A stretch of 64,000 nt of DNA from Pontimicrobium sp. SW4 (GTDB taxonomy: Bacteria; Bacteroidota; Bacteroidia; Flavobacteriales; Flavobacteriaceae), in contig NZ_CP157199.1 in assembly GCF_039954625.1 (NCBI RefSeq), forward strand, positions 1,426,001 to 1,490,000. The letters run 5' to 3'. Positions 52,293 to 62,249 of the stretch are shown here, piece by piece. A model generated the notes under the pieces. The model was given only the letters and a program-made list of their open reading frames with translations. It ran no database searches and was not told the origin of the DNA. The stretch's first letter is position 1. Each line of letters opens with the position of its first letter. The translations under genes and the position numbers were made by a program.

Positions 52293-54737
52293 ATGAAAAA
52301 CACACTTTTTGTGTTGGTTGCATTTTTATGCATCTCAACTATCTCATCACAGGAAAAAAAATTCGTAAACCTTAAAAGAGCCAAAATAGCACCTAAAATT
52401 GATGGTGTTTTAGACGATCAAGCTTGGCAAGAAGCTGAAGAAGCAAAAGACTTCGTACAATTTAGGCCTGATGTTGGAGTTAAAGAAACTCTAGATGAGC
52501 AAACTATTGTAAAAGTTACTTATGATGATAATGCTGTTTATTTTTCGGCATTTATGCGTGACGATCCTTCAAAAATCATGAAGCAGTTTACAACACGTGA
52601 TAATTTTGGTCAAGCCGATTTTTTCTTAATATCAATAAATCCAAACAATGATGGACAAAATGACACTGAGTTTTTGGTATTTACTACTGGAACGCAAGCC
52701 GATGCAATAGTAACTTCCAATGGTAATGAAGATTGGGGTTGGAACGCAGTTTGGGATAGTGCTGTTAAAATAGTTGAAAACGGTTGGATTGCAGAAATCA
52801 AGATTCCCTACTCTGCATTACGTTTTTCGAACCAAGAGGTACAAACTTGGGGAATTAATTACCATAGACGTTATATGAGAGACAATCGCCAATATACATG
52901 GAACCCTATAGATCTAGCTTCTGGAAAAAAAATTGGTTTAATGCATGGCGAAATACGTGGTATTGAAAATATAAATCCCCCAACAAGATTAAGCTTGTAT
53001 CCATTTGCATCAGCGATAACAAGAAGTTTTGATGGTGAAAACGATAGTGATGCTAACTTTGGTATGGATATAAAATATGGCATTACCGAAAATTTCACCC
53101 TGGATGCGACATTAGTTCCAGATTTTAGTCAAGCAGGTTTTGATGATGTAGAGCTAAACCTTGGTCCTTTTGAACAAGAGTTTTCAGAACAACGACAGTT
53201 TTTTACTGAGGGTGTAGACCTCTTCAGTAAAGGTAATCTATTCTATTCTAGACGTATTGGTAATAGCCCTAGCGCATACCCAACACTTGGCGCTAACGAA
53301 AGCGTTACTAAATATCCAAACAATGTAAAAGTAATAAATGCATTAAAACTCTCTGGAAGAACAAAGGAAGGTTTAGGAGTCGCATTTTTTAATGCCATTA
53401 CCGAGAAAACCGAAGCGACAATTAAAGACAATACCTCTCAAAACACTAGAAAAGAAGTAGTTGAACCTCTTGCTAACTATAATATTTTAGTGGTTGATAA
53501 ACAGTTTAATGGTAACTCATCCGTTAGTTTAGTAAATACTAATGTAATGCGTGATGGAGGTTTTAGAGACGCAAATGTTACAGCTGGGTTGTTTGATATT
53601 AATAATAAGAAAAACACGTATAATTATGAAGGAGCGATAAAAGTTAGTAATGTAAATTATAAAGGAATAGATGAAACAACTACTGGTGTGAGTGGTGGTT
53701 TAGGATTTAATAAAATTAGTGGTAATTATAGATTTGGTGTTGATTACGAAATGGCTGATAAAAAATTTGACATCAATGACATGGGAATTCAATTTAGAAA
53801 TAATTTTAGCAACTTTTCTACTTACGCCTCATATCAAACATTTAAGCCTACCGAAAAGCTTAATAATTATAGAATAAATATGTGGTTTAACTACGAACGC
53901 TTATTTAGACCAAGCACTTATACAAACAAAAATTTAGGTATTAACTTTAATGCACAAACCAAAAAACTGCTCAATTTTGGTGGAAATATGAATTGGCAAA
54001 TTGGAAAACAATTTGACTATTGGGAGCCAAGAACCGATGGTCGCTATTTTACTTTTAACAACGGCTTTAATATGAATGCTTGGATTGGCACTAATAGAGC
54101 AAAAAAATTCTCATTTATGACGCGTCAAGGATTTGCAACACTTTTTGATAAAGATCGCAATGTGTTTGTCCACTTTTGGGCTGTAGACCCTACAATTAGA
54201 CTGACTGATAAATTTAGTTTGAGTTATTCGTATCAATATGATCGTGGTAATGGTGGACGAGGCTATGTAACAACAGCTAACAACGACGACATTATCTTTG
54301 GGGAACGTTTGCAAAAAACGATTACTAATAGTATTTCTGGTAATTATAATTTCAATTCATTTCATGGCTTATCGCTAACATTTAGAAATTATTGGTCAAC
54401 TGTAGATTACGATTACGACTTGTATACCTTAGAAAATGATGGAAGCACCATAAATACTAGTGGTTATAATGTAGATAATATTGGTTTTAACCCTAATGTA
54501 AATTTCAATACTTGGAATTTAGATTTTAGATATTCATGGCAATTCGCTCCTGGAAGTCAGTTAACAGCTTTATATAGGAATTCGTTATTCAATTTTGATA
54601 ATATGTCAAAAGAAAACTTTTTTAATAGTATAGATACACTTTTCGATCAGCCAATAGAACATATATTCTCACTACGTATGGTGTATTATATAGATTATAA
54701 CAATATTAAAAACGTATTCAAAAAGAAGAATAGTTAA
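52293..54737 (+). CDS. DUF5916 / CBM9-like secreted protein, first tandem copy
   Basis: The protein has 814 residues from the ATG at 52293, which begins a proper signal peptide (MKNTLFVLVAFLCISTISSQ). A TTG 45 bp upstream would add residues that do not look like a signal peptide. Residues about 22-220 match the CBM9-like domain: KIAPKIDGVLDDQAWQEA, ISINPNNDGQNDTEFLVFTTGTQAD and the GWIAEIKIPYSALRF motif. The rest is the DUF5916 beta-barrel-like region, with EQRQFFTEGVDLFSKGNLFYSRRIG and many alternating strands, ending near the C-terminal MVYYIDYNNIKN. It is probably an outer-membrane protein with an unknown job. A paralogue follows. Confidence 0.88.
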   Translation: MKNTLFVLVAFLCISTISSQEKKFVNLKRAKIAPKIDGVLDDQAWQEAEEAKDFVQFRPDVGVKETLDEQTIVKVTYDDNAVYFSAFMRDDPSKIMKQFTTRDNFGQADFFLISINPNNDGQNDTEFLVFTTGTQADAIVTSNGNEDWGWNAVWDSAVKIVENGWIAEIKIPYSALRFSNQEVQTWGINYHRRYMRDNRQYTWNPIDLASGKKIGLMHGEIRGIENINPPTRLSLYPFASAITRSFDGENDSDANFGMDIKYGITENFTLDATLVPDFSQAGFDDVELNLGPFEQEFSEQRQFFTEGVDLFSKGNLFYSRRIGNSPSAYPTLGANESVTKYPNNVKVINALKLSGRTKEGLGVAFFNAITEKTEATIKDNTSQNTRKEVVEPLANYNILVVDKQFNGNSSVSLVNTNVMRDGGFRDANVTAGLFDINNKKNTYNYEGAIKVSNVNYKGIDETTTGVSGGLGFNKISGNYRFGVDYEMADKKFDINDMGIQFRNNFSNFSTYASYQTFKPTEKLNNYRINMWFNYERLFRPSTYTNKNLGINFNAQTKKLLNFGGNMNWQIGKQFDYWEPRTDGRYFTFNNGFNMNAWIGTNRAKKFSFMTRQGFATLFDKDRNVFVHFWAVDPTIRLTDKFSLSYSYQYDRGNGGRGYVTTANNDDIIFGERLQKTITNSISGNYNFNSFHGLSLTFRNYWSTVDYDYDLYTLENDGSTINTSGYNVDNIGFNPNVNFNTWNLDFRYSWQFAPGSQLTALYRNSLFNFDNMSKENFFNSIDTLFDQPIEHIFSLRMVYYIDYNNIKNVFKKKNS

Positions 54738-54756
54738 CAATCGTATTTTTTTCTGT

Positions 54757-54797
54757 AAAAAAAGACCTGTCATTTTCTTATGGCAGGTCTTTTTTTA
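54757..54797 (+). terminator. Terminator between the DUF5916 paralogues
   Basis: AAAAAGACCTGTCA pairs with TGGCAGGTCTTTTT around TTTTCTTA and is followed by a T-run. The two paralogues are thus separate transcripts. Confidence 0.85.
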
Positions 54798-54832
54798 ACA
54801 TTTACTTAGTACAATACTTATGATAGTAAATG

Positions 54833-54840
54833 TAGTTTTG
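54833..54840 (+). promoter_or_regulatory. -7 element TAGTTTTG of the second DUF5916 gene
   Basis: A TAnnTTTG match 68 bp before the ATG at 54909. The distance is longer than usual, so this is tentative. Confidence 0.3.
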
Positions 54841-54908
54841 AAGAAATTTTGCATTTTTAAGAATTTAAATGTGCAAAAAAACTAAACTATACTAATCATC
54901 ATTAAGAA

Positions 54909-57449
54909 ATGAAAAGAGCACTCTTCTTTTTATCTATTTTCTGTTGTGTCCATTTAGCAACTGCGCAAGAGAAAAAAACATTAAACATTACAAAAACTAC
55001 TGTAGTCCCAAAAATTGATGGCGTATTAGACGACCCTATTTGGAGTACTGTTGAAATTGCAACCGATTTTGTTCAATACGACCCAGAAATGGGAGTAAAA
55101 GCATCAGAAAACAAAAAAACCGAAGTAAGAGTTACCTATAATGACCAAGCAATTTTTATTGCAGCTTACTTACATGACAATCCTGAAGATGTTTTTAAAG
55201 TCTTTTCACCTAGAGACGATTTTGGTCAAGCTGATTATTTTGGAGTAACATTTAATCCAAATAATGATGCCCAAAACGATATAAAATTTTATGTAATGAG
55301 CTCAGGGACTCAAGCTGATATTGTAGGAGGTTCTAGTGGACGAAGAGGTGGAGGACCAGGACCTAGAGGAGATAGAGGTTGGAATGCTGTTTGGGATAGT
55401 GCTGTAAAGCATGTAGACGATGGTTGGATTGTAGAAATGAAAATTCCTTACGCAGCTCTTCGTTTTTCAAATCAAGAAGACCCAGTTTGGGGAATTCAAT
55501 TTTATAGAAAATATAGAAAAGATGGCCTTGATTATAGTTGGAGCCCAATAGATAGAACAGTTGGAAGTCAAGGAATTTATGATGGCGAACTTAGAGGTTT
55601 AAAAAATATAACCCCGCCTACTCGATTAAGCTTTTACCCTTTTGCGTCACATACTGTAGTTACGCAAAGTAATGAAACTGTTAGCAGTACAGGTTTTGGA
55701 ATGGATGTAAAATATGGAATTACTGAAAGTTTCACATTAGACGTAACCTTAATTCCAGATTTTAGTCAAGCAGCTTTCGATAAGGTAGAATTAAATTTAG
55801 GACCTTTTGAACAGAGATTTGATGAGCAACGACAGTTTTTTAAAGAGGGTGTTAATCTGTTTAGTAAAGGCGATTTATTCTACTCTAGAAGAATCGGTAA
55901 TGCTCCAGTTGGACGTTATGACATCTATGACGATTTAGTTGATGAGATAGATGAAGTTGAAGAAGTAGTAGATAATCCTAGTAGCGTAAAAATGCTGAAT
56001 GCTATAAAGGTTTCAGGTAGAAATAAAAACGGTTTGGGTATTGGTGTTTTTAATGCTATCACTGAGAAAACAAGTGCTAGAATAAAGAATACAAAATACG
56101 ATCTTGATATAAATGATGAGAAAATTGACTCTACAATAACCTATAGAGAACAAACCACAGAACCTTTTACGAATTATAATATTATAGTTTTAGACCAACA
56201 GTTTAATCAAAACTCTTCTGTAAGCTTTGTAAACACTAATGTTACTAGAGAAGGGCATTTTAGAGATGCAAACGCATCAGCCCTATTATTTAGTTTAAAT
56301 GATAAAACCAATACTTACAGGGTTAGCGGTCAAGGTAAAATGAGTCGTCTTAATTTAGTAGGTGATAATTCTACTGGTTTTGATGCAGGTTTTGAAATTG
56401 GAAAAGTGAGTGGAACATATCAATATGGTTTAGAAGGTAGCATTAGAGATGATAAATATGATGTAAATGATTTAGGGTTTGGTGTTAGAAATAATTTTAA
56501 AAACCTACAGGGTAAATTCAGTTATCAAATATTTGAGCCTTTCGGAATTTTTAACAGTTTTTCTATAAGAACAGAAAGCGAATTTAACTGGAGGCATAGT
56601 AATAATGATTTTACTGGTAATAGAACGAGTTTTAATGTAAATGCCAGAACAAAAAGCCTTATGTTTATAGGTGGAAACATTACCTTGATGCTAGGTGAAC
56701 AACGTGATTATTTCGAACCTAGAGACCAAGAAAACGATCGCTTTTTCTCATTTAAAAATTGGGTTCAAGGCAGGATGTACTTTTTTACCAATAGTAACAA
56801 AGCGCTTTCTGCAAGTGGAAATTTAAACTATGGTAAATTATTTCAAAAAGATTTAGATATACGTGAATACGGTATTAGATTTGGTCCCGAATTTCGTTTT
56901 AGCGACAAATTAACCATAGAGTATGATCTTGAATATCAAAGAAAAATAAACGATAGAGGTTATGTTAGTAACATTAATGATGGTGAAATTATTTTTGGAC
57001 AAAGAGATGTAAAAACTGTTGAAAACTCTATTTCTGGTTCTTTAAACTTTAATTCATTAAACTCTATAACATTGTCCTTTAGAAATTACTGGTCCACAGC
57101 TACTTATGATGATAGTCTTTATACTTTACTTGAAGATGGCGATTTAACAACTAGTACAGGGCATACTATTACCAATCTAGATCTTAATCCTCATAGAAAC
57201 TTTAACATCTGGAACCTAGATCTTAGCTACGAATGGCAATTTGCTCCAGGAAGTCAGTTAGTAGCTTTATATAGAAACCAGTTGTTCAATTCATCTTCAG
57301 CATCTAAAGATTCTTTTAGGGATAGTTTAAAAGATTTATTTGATCAGGATATTCAGCATACATTTTCTGTAAAAATGGTGTACTTCTTAGATTATAATTC
57401 ATTAAAAGGAGTTTTCAAGAAAAAAGACTCAGCAATTGGAGCTCCATAA
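54909..57449 (+). CDS. DUF5916 / CBM9-like secreted protein, second tandem copy
   Basis: The protein has 846 residues with a signal peptide (MKRALFFLSIFCCVHLATAQ). The CBM9-like start (VVPKIDGVLDDPIWSTVE) and IVEMKIPYAALRFSNQEDPVWG are followed by the DUF5916 barrel with EQRQFFKEGVNLFSKGDLFYSRRIGNAP. It is plainly a paralogue of the 52293 protein, sharing domain order and the C-terminal WQFAPGSQL-x-ALYRN region. It differs by a Gly/Arg-rich insert (SSGRRGGGPGPRGDRG, about residue 140) and an acidic loop (DDLVDEIDEVEEVVD) where the first copy has none. The loops probably give distinct ligands. Confidence 0.88.
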   Translation: MKRALFFLSIFCCVHLATAQEKKTLNITKTTVVPKIDGVLDDPIWSTVEIATDFVQYDPEMGVKASENKKTEVRVTYNDQAIFIAAYLHDNPEDVFKVFSPRDDFGQADYFGVTFNPNNDAQNDIKFYVMSSGTQADIVGGSSGRRGGGPGPRGDRGWNAVWDSAVKHVDDGWIVEMKIPYAALRFSNQEDPVWGIQFYRKYRKDGLDYSWSPIDRTVGSQGIYDGELRGLKNITPPTRLSFYPFASHTVVTQSNETVSSTGFGMDVKYGITESFTLDVTLIPDFSQAAFDKVELNLGPFEQRFDEQRQFFKEGVNLFSKGDLFYSRRIGNAPVGRYDIYDDLVDEIDEVEEVVDNPSSVKMLNAIKVSGRNKNGLGIGVFNAITEKTSARIKNTKYDLDINDEKIDSTITYREQTTEPFTNYNIIVLDQQFNQNSSVSFVNTNVTREGHFRDANASALLFSLNDKTNTYRVSGQGKMSRLNLVGDNSTGFDAGFEIGKVSGTYQYGLEGSIRDDKYDVNDLGFGVRNNFKNLQGKFSYQIFEPFGIFNSFSIRTESEFNWRHSNNDFTGNRTSFNVNARTKSLMFIGGNITLMLGEQRDYFEPRDQENDRFFSFKNWVQGRMYFFTNSNKALSASGNLNYGKLFQKDLDIREYGIRFGPEFRFSDKLTIEYDLEYQRKINDRGYVSNINDGEIIFGQRDVKTVENSISGSLNFNSLNSITLSFRNYWSTATYDDSLYTLLEDGDLTTSTGHTITNLDLNPHRNFNIWNLDLSYEWQFAPGSQLVALYRNQLFNSSSASKDSFRDSLKDLFDQDIQHTFSVKMVYFLDYNSLKGVFKKKDSAIGAP

Positions 57450-57524
57450 GGAAAAATCAATAATGTTTAAAAATTATAAAAAGGTTAGATATCAATTCTT
57501 TATTTTTACTTTAGAACAAATTAT

Positions 57525-58193
57525 ATGATTAAAGTAAAAAACATTCATAAATACTATGATGATTTACACGTATTAAAAGGTGTAGACTTAAGTATTAATC
57601 AAGGTGAAATTGTCTCTATAGTTGGTGCATCTGGTGCAGGAAAAACTACATTACTGCAAATTTTGGGAACTTTGGACGAACCATCAAAAAAAGAACCTCA
57701 CGAATTATTTATAGACAATACATCAATTACAAATCTTAAAGAGAAGGAATTGGCAAAGTTTAGAAATGAGCATTTAGGCTTCATTTTTCAATTTCATCAA
57801 TTACTACCAGAATTTACGGCTTTAGAGAATGTGTGTATTCCTGCATTTATAAAAGGAACTCCAAAAAAAGATGCTGAAAACAAAGCCAAAGAGCTTCTTG
57901 AGTTTTTAGGTCTTTCTTATAGAGTTGACCACAAACCCAATGAATTATCAGGTGGCGAACAACAACGTGTGGCTGTTGCTAGAGCATTAATAAATAATCC
58001 AAAAATTATTTTTGCAGATGAACCTTCGGGTAATTTAGATAGCGAATCTGCAGAAAACCTTCATAATCTATTTTTTAAACTTCGTGACCAATTTGGTCAA
58101 ACCTTTGTTATTGTAACCCATAATCAAGAATTGGCAAATATGGCAGATAGAAAGCTTGTAATGGTCGACGGCAAAATGGTAAATAACACTTAG
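57525..58193 (+). CDS. lolD: LolD-type ABC transporter ATPase
   Basis: This 222-residue ATPase has Walker [10 protein letters not shown] (Gly34-Thr42), the LolD-like [18 protein letters not shown] helix, signature [15 protein letters not shown], Walker [15 protein letters not shown] and the switch His in IVTHNQEL. The length and the loop after the Q-loop match LolD/MacB-type ATPases, which work with LolCE to release lipoproteins for the outer membrane. No permease gene is nearby, so the partner must lie elsewhere and the substrate remains open between LolCE-like and MacB-like exporters. Confidence 0.85.
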   Translation: MIKVKNIHKYYDDLHVLKGVDLSINQGEIVSIVGASGAGKTTLLQILGTLDEPSKKEPHELFIDNTSITNLKEKELAKFRNEHLGFIFQFHQLLPEFTALENVCIPAFIKGTPKKDAENKAKELLEFLGLSYRVDHKPNELSGGEQQRVAVARALINNPKIIFADEPSGNLDSESAENLHNLFFKLRDQFGQTFVIVTHNQELANMADRKLVMVDGKMVNNT

Positions 58194-58206
58194 TAACATA
58201 CATTAT

Positions 58207-59478
58207 ATGAAAAAAATGGCATTGCATTGGAAGATTCTATTAGGAATGCTATTGGGTGTTGTTATTGGTCTAATTGCTATTCAATTTTCTTGGGGGCAAG
58301 GTTTTGTCACCGATTGGATAAAGCCCTTAGGACAAATTTTTATAAGCCTTTTAAAACTTATAGCTGTACCACTAGTTATTGTATCGCTTTCAAAAGGAAT
58401 TACAGATTTTAAAGATTTATCCGATTTATCAAAAATTGGAGGTAGAACCATTGGTTTTTATTTGTTCACTACAGTTTTAGCTGTTATTTTAGGGTTGTCT
58501 TTGGTTAATGCTTTTGCTCCTGGTTCTAATGTAAATCCAGATGCCTTAATAAATCTGTCTGAAGGGTTTACTGCAAGTATGAGCGATAAAATTGCCTCAG
58601 CTGATATTGGAAATAAAGGGCCTTTAAGTTTCTTTGTTGAGCTTGTGCCTCAAAATATGTTTAATGCATTTACAAACAATGCAAGCATGTTGCAAGTTAT
58701 TTTTGTGACCATCTTTTTTAGTATATGTATGCTTTTAATTCCGAGTAAACATGCCAAACCAGTAAAAAAGTTGATTGATTCAATAAATAAAATCATGCTT
58801 AAAATGGTGGATGTTATCATGCTTACTGCTCCTTACGCAGTTGCTGCTTTAATAGCGACGCTTATCGCAGAAACTACCAATGCCGAATTATTTATTGCTT
58901 TATTAAGATATGCTGCTTTACTCCTATTTGGCATGTTGTTATTGATTGGTGTGTATGTGTTACTAATTATGCTATACGCCAAAAAATCACCTAAATACTT
59001 TTTAAAGGGCATATTACCAGCGCAACTTACGGCATTGACTACAAGTTCTAGTATGGCAACATTACCAGTAACCATGAAATGTGTTGAAGAAAATTTAGGC
59101 GTTGAACAAGAAATAAGCAGTTTTGTATGTCCTGTTGGCGCTACCATAAATATGGATGCTACAAGTTTAATGCAAGCGATTGCGGCTGTTTTTGTATGTC
59201 AAGTTTTGGGCCATGATTTAACTTTAACCGACCAATTAACTATTGTACTAACGGCAACGCTCGCATCTATTGGCGCAGCAGCAACACCAAGTGCAGGTAT
59301 TATTATGTTAGTGATTGTTTTAGAATCTGTTGGTTTTCCTTCTGAAAAGTTAGCTGTGGCTTTAGCTATGATTATGTCAGTTGATAGACCTTTAGATATG
59401 GCTCGAACGGTTGTGAATATTTCTGGTGATAGCTGTGTTGCTGTTCTTGTAGCTAAGTCTTTGAAGAAACTTAAGTAG
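58207..59478 (+). CDS. Dicarboxylate/amino acid:cation symporter
   Basis: This 423-residue transporter is of the DAACS (GltP/DctA) family. It has at least eight membrane segments and two re-entrant hairpins. The family motifs are present: the serine-rich TALTTSSSMATLPVTMKC, CPVGATINMDATSLMQAIAAVFV and the C-terminal VDRPLDMARTVVNISGDSCVAVLVA. It should import glutamate, aspartate or C4-dicarboxylates with Na+ or H+. It starts 14 bp after lolD, but a functional link is not evident. Confidence 0.92.
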   Translation: MKKMALHWKILLGMLLGVVIGLIAIQFSWGQGFVTDWIKPLGQIFISLLKLIAVPLVIVSLSKGITDFKDLSDLSKIGGRTIGFYLFTTVLAVILGLSLVNAFAPGSNVNPDALINLSEGFTASMSDKIASADIGNKGPLSFFVELVPQNMFNAFTNNASMLQVIFVTIFFSICMLLIPSKHAKPVKKLIDSINKIMLKMVDVIMLTAPYAVAALIATLIAETTNAELFIALLRYAALLLFGMLLLIGVYVLLIMLYAKKSPKYFLKGILPAQLTALTTSSSMATLPVTMKCVEENLGVEQEISSFVCPVGATINMDATSLMQAIAAVFVCQVLGHDLTLTDQLTIVLTATLASIGAAATPSAGIIMLVIVLESVGFPSEKLAVALAMIMSVDRPLDMARTVVNISGDSCVAVLVAKSLKKLK

Positions 59479-59542
59479 TTTCTTCAAAATTAAACGACAT
59501 TTACCTATTAGTATTCATACTCTAAGACATTTATTATTAGTT

Positions 59543-61174
59543 TTATTTTTTAGCAAACACAGCAGGTAAAATATATTCTGTCATCATTTTGTCTGCATCG
59601 GTATGTGCATATGGTCTACCATAATTAGAGCTAGTAATAACTACTACAAAAGGAATATCTTTAAAGACAAAGATTTTATTACCTCCATTACCAGTACAAA
59701 AAGATACTTCGTAGTCTTTACCATTTACTCTATACACTTTATTCCAGAAAAGGTAACCATAATATCCGTTTTCTATTCCAGCATAAGCTTGCGATACTTG
59801 TTTAGCTAAGCTTTTTTCTACCCATGCTTCAGGTAGTATTTGTTTTCCGTTCCATTTGCCTTTGTTTTTATAGAGTTGCCCATATTTAGCAAAGTCTAGA
59901 GCTCTTAGTTGAATACCTCCAGCTGTATTACCAACACCTTGTGGTGTATATTGCCATCTATAATTCGTGATTCCTAATGGTGCAAACAACTTTTTATCGG
60001 CATAAGATTCGAGGCCTCCTGGTACAGATTTATGGATAATATCTCCCAAAACAACGACTCCAGCTGTAAAATAAGTATAGTCTTTATTCATCTTTTTATT
60101 TTTATCTATAGGCAAGTCTAAAGCGAATTTTACCCAATCATCAGTAGGATACATATATTCTTCATTCCCTGGGTTGCTCATATCTGAATCGTCACCAATC
60201 ATTCCAGAACTCATAGTTAGTAGCGCTTTTAAAGTAATCTCTTCTTTCTCTGGACTATAGTTTTTGAATTTTTTAAGATCATAAAAATCTTTTAATTGTT
60301 GATTCTCATCTTTTATATACTTTTCTTCTATGGCAATTCCCATGACAGTAGAAGCAATTGTTTTACCAACAGACCTTGGGTTGTGCAATGTATCTCTTCC
60401 TTCTCCATTAAAGTATTCTTCTATAAGTAGTTTACCCTCTTTTATCACAACGATACCATCAATATTTTCAAACCTCTTTTGAGAAATCTTTTTGTTAAGC
60501 GCTTCTATTTTTGCTGTATCGTAATAATCGTTGGAGAGTATCCATCCACTATTGGGTTGTATAGGTTGTACTGGCACTTCATGAGCTTTGAAAGGAGCTT
60601 CAGCTACGCTATAATTAAAGCTTCCTTTTGCTAAAAGAGAACCTGTTTGTATAGCATCAGATTTTAGATAAGTTCTTACTTCTATAGTTATTTTATGCTG
60701 ATCTACTAGCAAATCTCTTCCTCCAGACATATAATAATACCTAGCCCATAAAAACCACATCCAAGAATCTTGTTGTTCTATTGAAATAAGTGGTAATTTA
60801 TATAGTAATTGTTTGGTTTTTGTTTCGTATGTTCCAGCTCCTTTATTTAGGTTTTCCTTAAAGACTTCTTTGTCATTTACTAATATTGTAAATTGAAAAT
60901 TTCCATTCTTTAACAACTCTTCTTCTGACATATTAGAATCTATATCTTTCAGTATTTTTACTAATGGTTTCTCTAAAGTAAATTGTAGACCTAAAAAACT
61001 ATCTCGATTCATAGTAAATTCCTCTGTAAATTCTGTATAAGGATCTGGCGAAAGATAATCTTTATCTTTAGTGAATTGTATTGAGTTGTTCTCTAGTTTG
61101 GCAATATTGTTTTTTGAGTTTTTACATGAGACTACAATACTCATAAGTAGAATTGATATGATGAAATTTTTCAT
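59543..61174 (-). CDS. Serine hydrolase, class C beta-lactamase fold, lipoprotein
   Basis: The protein has 543 residues. A lipoprotein signal (LMSIVVSCKNSK, Cys17) is followed by an N-terminal beta-rich domain of about 200 residues and a C-terminal beta-lactamase/D-aminopeptidase domain. The SxxK motif is Ser-Val-Gly-Lys in NPRSVGKTIAST. The second motif region reads YTYFTAGVVVLG, and the third is altered to SFCTGNGGNKIF instead of a clean HxG or KTG. Such proteins are often esterases or peptidases, not drug-resistance enzymes. It is 64 bp downstream of an AraC gene on the same strand, which may control it. Confidence 0.85.
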   Translation of the reverse strand: MKNFIISILLMSIVVSCKNSKNNIAKLENNSIQFTKDKDYLSPDPYTEFTEEFTMNRDSFLGLQFTLEKPLVKILKDIDSNMSEEELLKNGNFQFTILVNDKEVFKENLNKGAGTYETKTKQLLYKLPLISIEQQDSWMWFLWARYYYMSGGRDLLVDQHKITIEVRTYLKSDAIQTGSLLAKGSFNYSVAEAPFKAHEVPVQPIQPNSGWILSNDYYDTAKIEALNKKISQKRFENIDGIVVIKEGKLLIEEYFNGEGRDTLHNPRSVGKTIASTVMGIAIEEKYIKDENQQLKDFYDLKKFKNYSPEKEEITLKALLTMSSGMIGDDSDMSNPGNEEYMYPTDDWVKFALDLPIDKNKKMNKDYTYFTAGVVVLGDIIHKSVPGGLESYADKKLFAPLGITNYRWQYTPQGVGNTAGGIQLRALDFAKYGQLYKNKGKWNGKQILPEAWVEKSLAKQVSQAYAGIENGYYGYLFWNKVYRVNGKDYEVSFCTGNGGNKIFVFKDIPFVVVITSSNYGRPYAHTDADKMMTEYILPAVFAKK

Positions 61175-61238
61175 TGAAATTATTTTATATAAACAAAAGT
61201 CTAACTTTCAAAAAAAGGAAAATTGTATATTCTTAACA

Positions 61239-62042
61239 TTAAGAAATAAGCCTTAAAAATTTAGTAGGCGGCACCTTATAAATAGATTTAAAATTTGATA
61301 TAAAGTGACTTTGGTCATAAAACCCGCATTTGTAACAAATCTCAGTCATAGAATATTGTTTAGTTAATATTAATGCAATTGCTTTATTCAATTTAAGTTG
61401 TCGAATATATTGCCCTAGCGTAGATCCAAAATACTTATGAAACTCTCTTGATAAATGTACTGGATGTATATTTAACTCTTTACTAAGATATGAAAGTGAG
61501 TAATCTACTTCAGTGTCTATAATAAGCTCATAAAGCTTTTTTACCCAATTCGGTTTTTTTGAATTTGCCTCCAATTGCACATTCTTCATTTTATTAAAAA
61601 TATCAAGAATTAGCAACTCAATACTAGATAGACTATGACTGTCATTTATTTTGGTTTCTAAATATACCTTATTCATTAAACACTTAATGAATGGATTTTC
61701 CAAATGTAGACTTCCTTCAATATCTATTGATGAAACATCATATTCTTTTAACCATTTTTTTTCAAGCTCTAAATGGAATCCGCCTGCTTCTTTTGAATGT
61801 TTTTCTCCATAATGAATTTCTTGCCAATTAGTGAACATCAAGTTCCCTGGACTAAGTAGTGTTTTATTTTTTTTGTTTACATCTATCATGTTTCCATACA
61901 AAACAAACATAAAATATGGGTTTTCGTGATAATGCCAAGGAGTTCTATCTTCATTGTAATCATACTTAGTCAATAATATATCATTAAATGACATCTCTGA
62001 GTTTAAGCTACCATAATATTTACCTTTACTTGAAATTTCCAT
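61239..62042 (-). CDS. AraC-family transcriptional regulator
   Basis: This 267-residue protein has an N-terminal cupin-like sensing domain (residues about 20-110; TPWHYHENPYFMFVLYG, LLSPGNLMFTNWQEIHYG) and a C-terminal pair of helix-turn-helix units. These are LSYLSKELNIHPVHLSREFHKYFG and the signature MTEICYKCGFYDQSHFISNFKSIYKVPPTKF. It probably senses a small ligand through the cupin. The serine hydrolase gene immediately downstream is the likeliest local target. The region upstream (62043-62228) is AT-rich and gene-free. Confidence 0.9.
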   Translation of the reverse strand: MEISSKGKYYGSLNSEMSFNDILLTKYDYNEDRTPWHYHENPYFMFVLYGNMIDVNKKNKTLLSPGNLMFTNWQEIHYGEKHSKEAGGFHLELEKKWLKEYDVSSIDIEGSLHLENPFIKCLMNKVYLETKINDSHSLSSIELLILDIFNKMKNVQLEANSKKPNWVKKLYELIIDTEVDYSLSYLSKELNIHPVHLSREFHKYFGSTLGQYIRQLKLNKAIALILTKQYSMTEICYKCGFYDQSHFISNFKSIYKVPPTKFLRLIS

Positions 62043-62249
62043 TTTTAACGCTCCGTTCTTTAACTAAGACGATAGTTACACCAAGATTGTTACTCTAAAT
62101 CGATATATTGTTAAACGTGGTTTATTAGTATATGTAATTATACTTAGTGAGGATCGTTTTTATACTTATAATAGGTAATAAGTGAAGTTATATTTTTATT
62201 TTAGTCTTTTAATACTAATACTACATAAGTTATTCCATTTTTAAACACG

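Noticed and set aside
52175-52375. 66-codon frame ahead of the first DUF5916 gene
   Set aside because: It overlaps the signal-peptide region of the DUF5916 protein in another frame and has no support.
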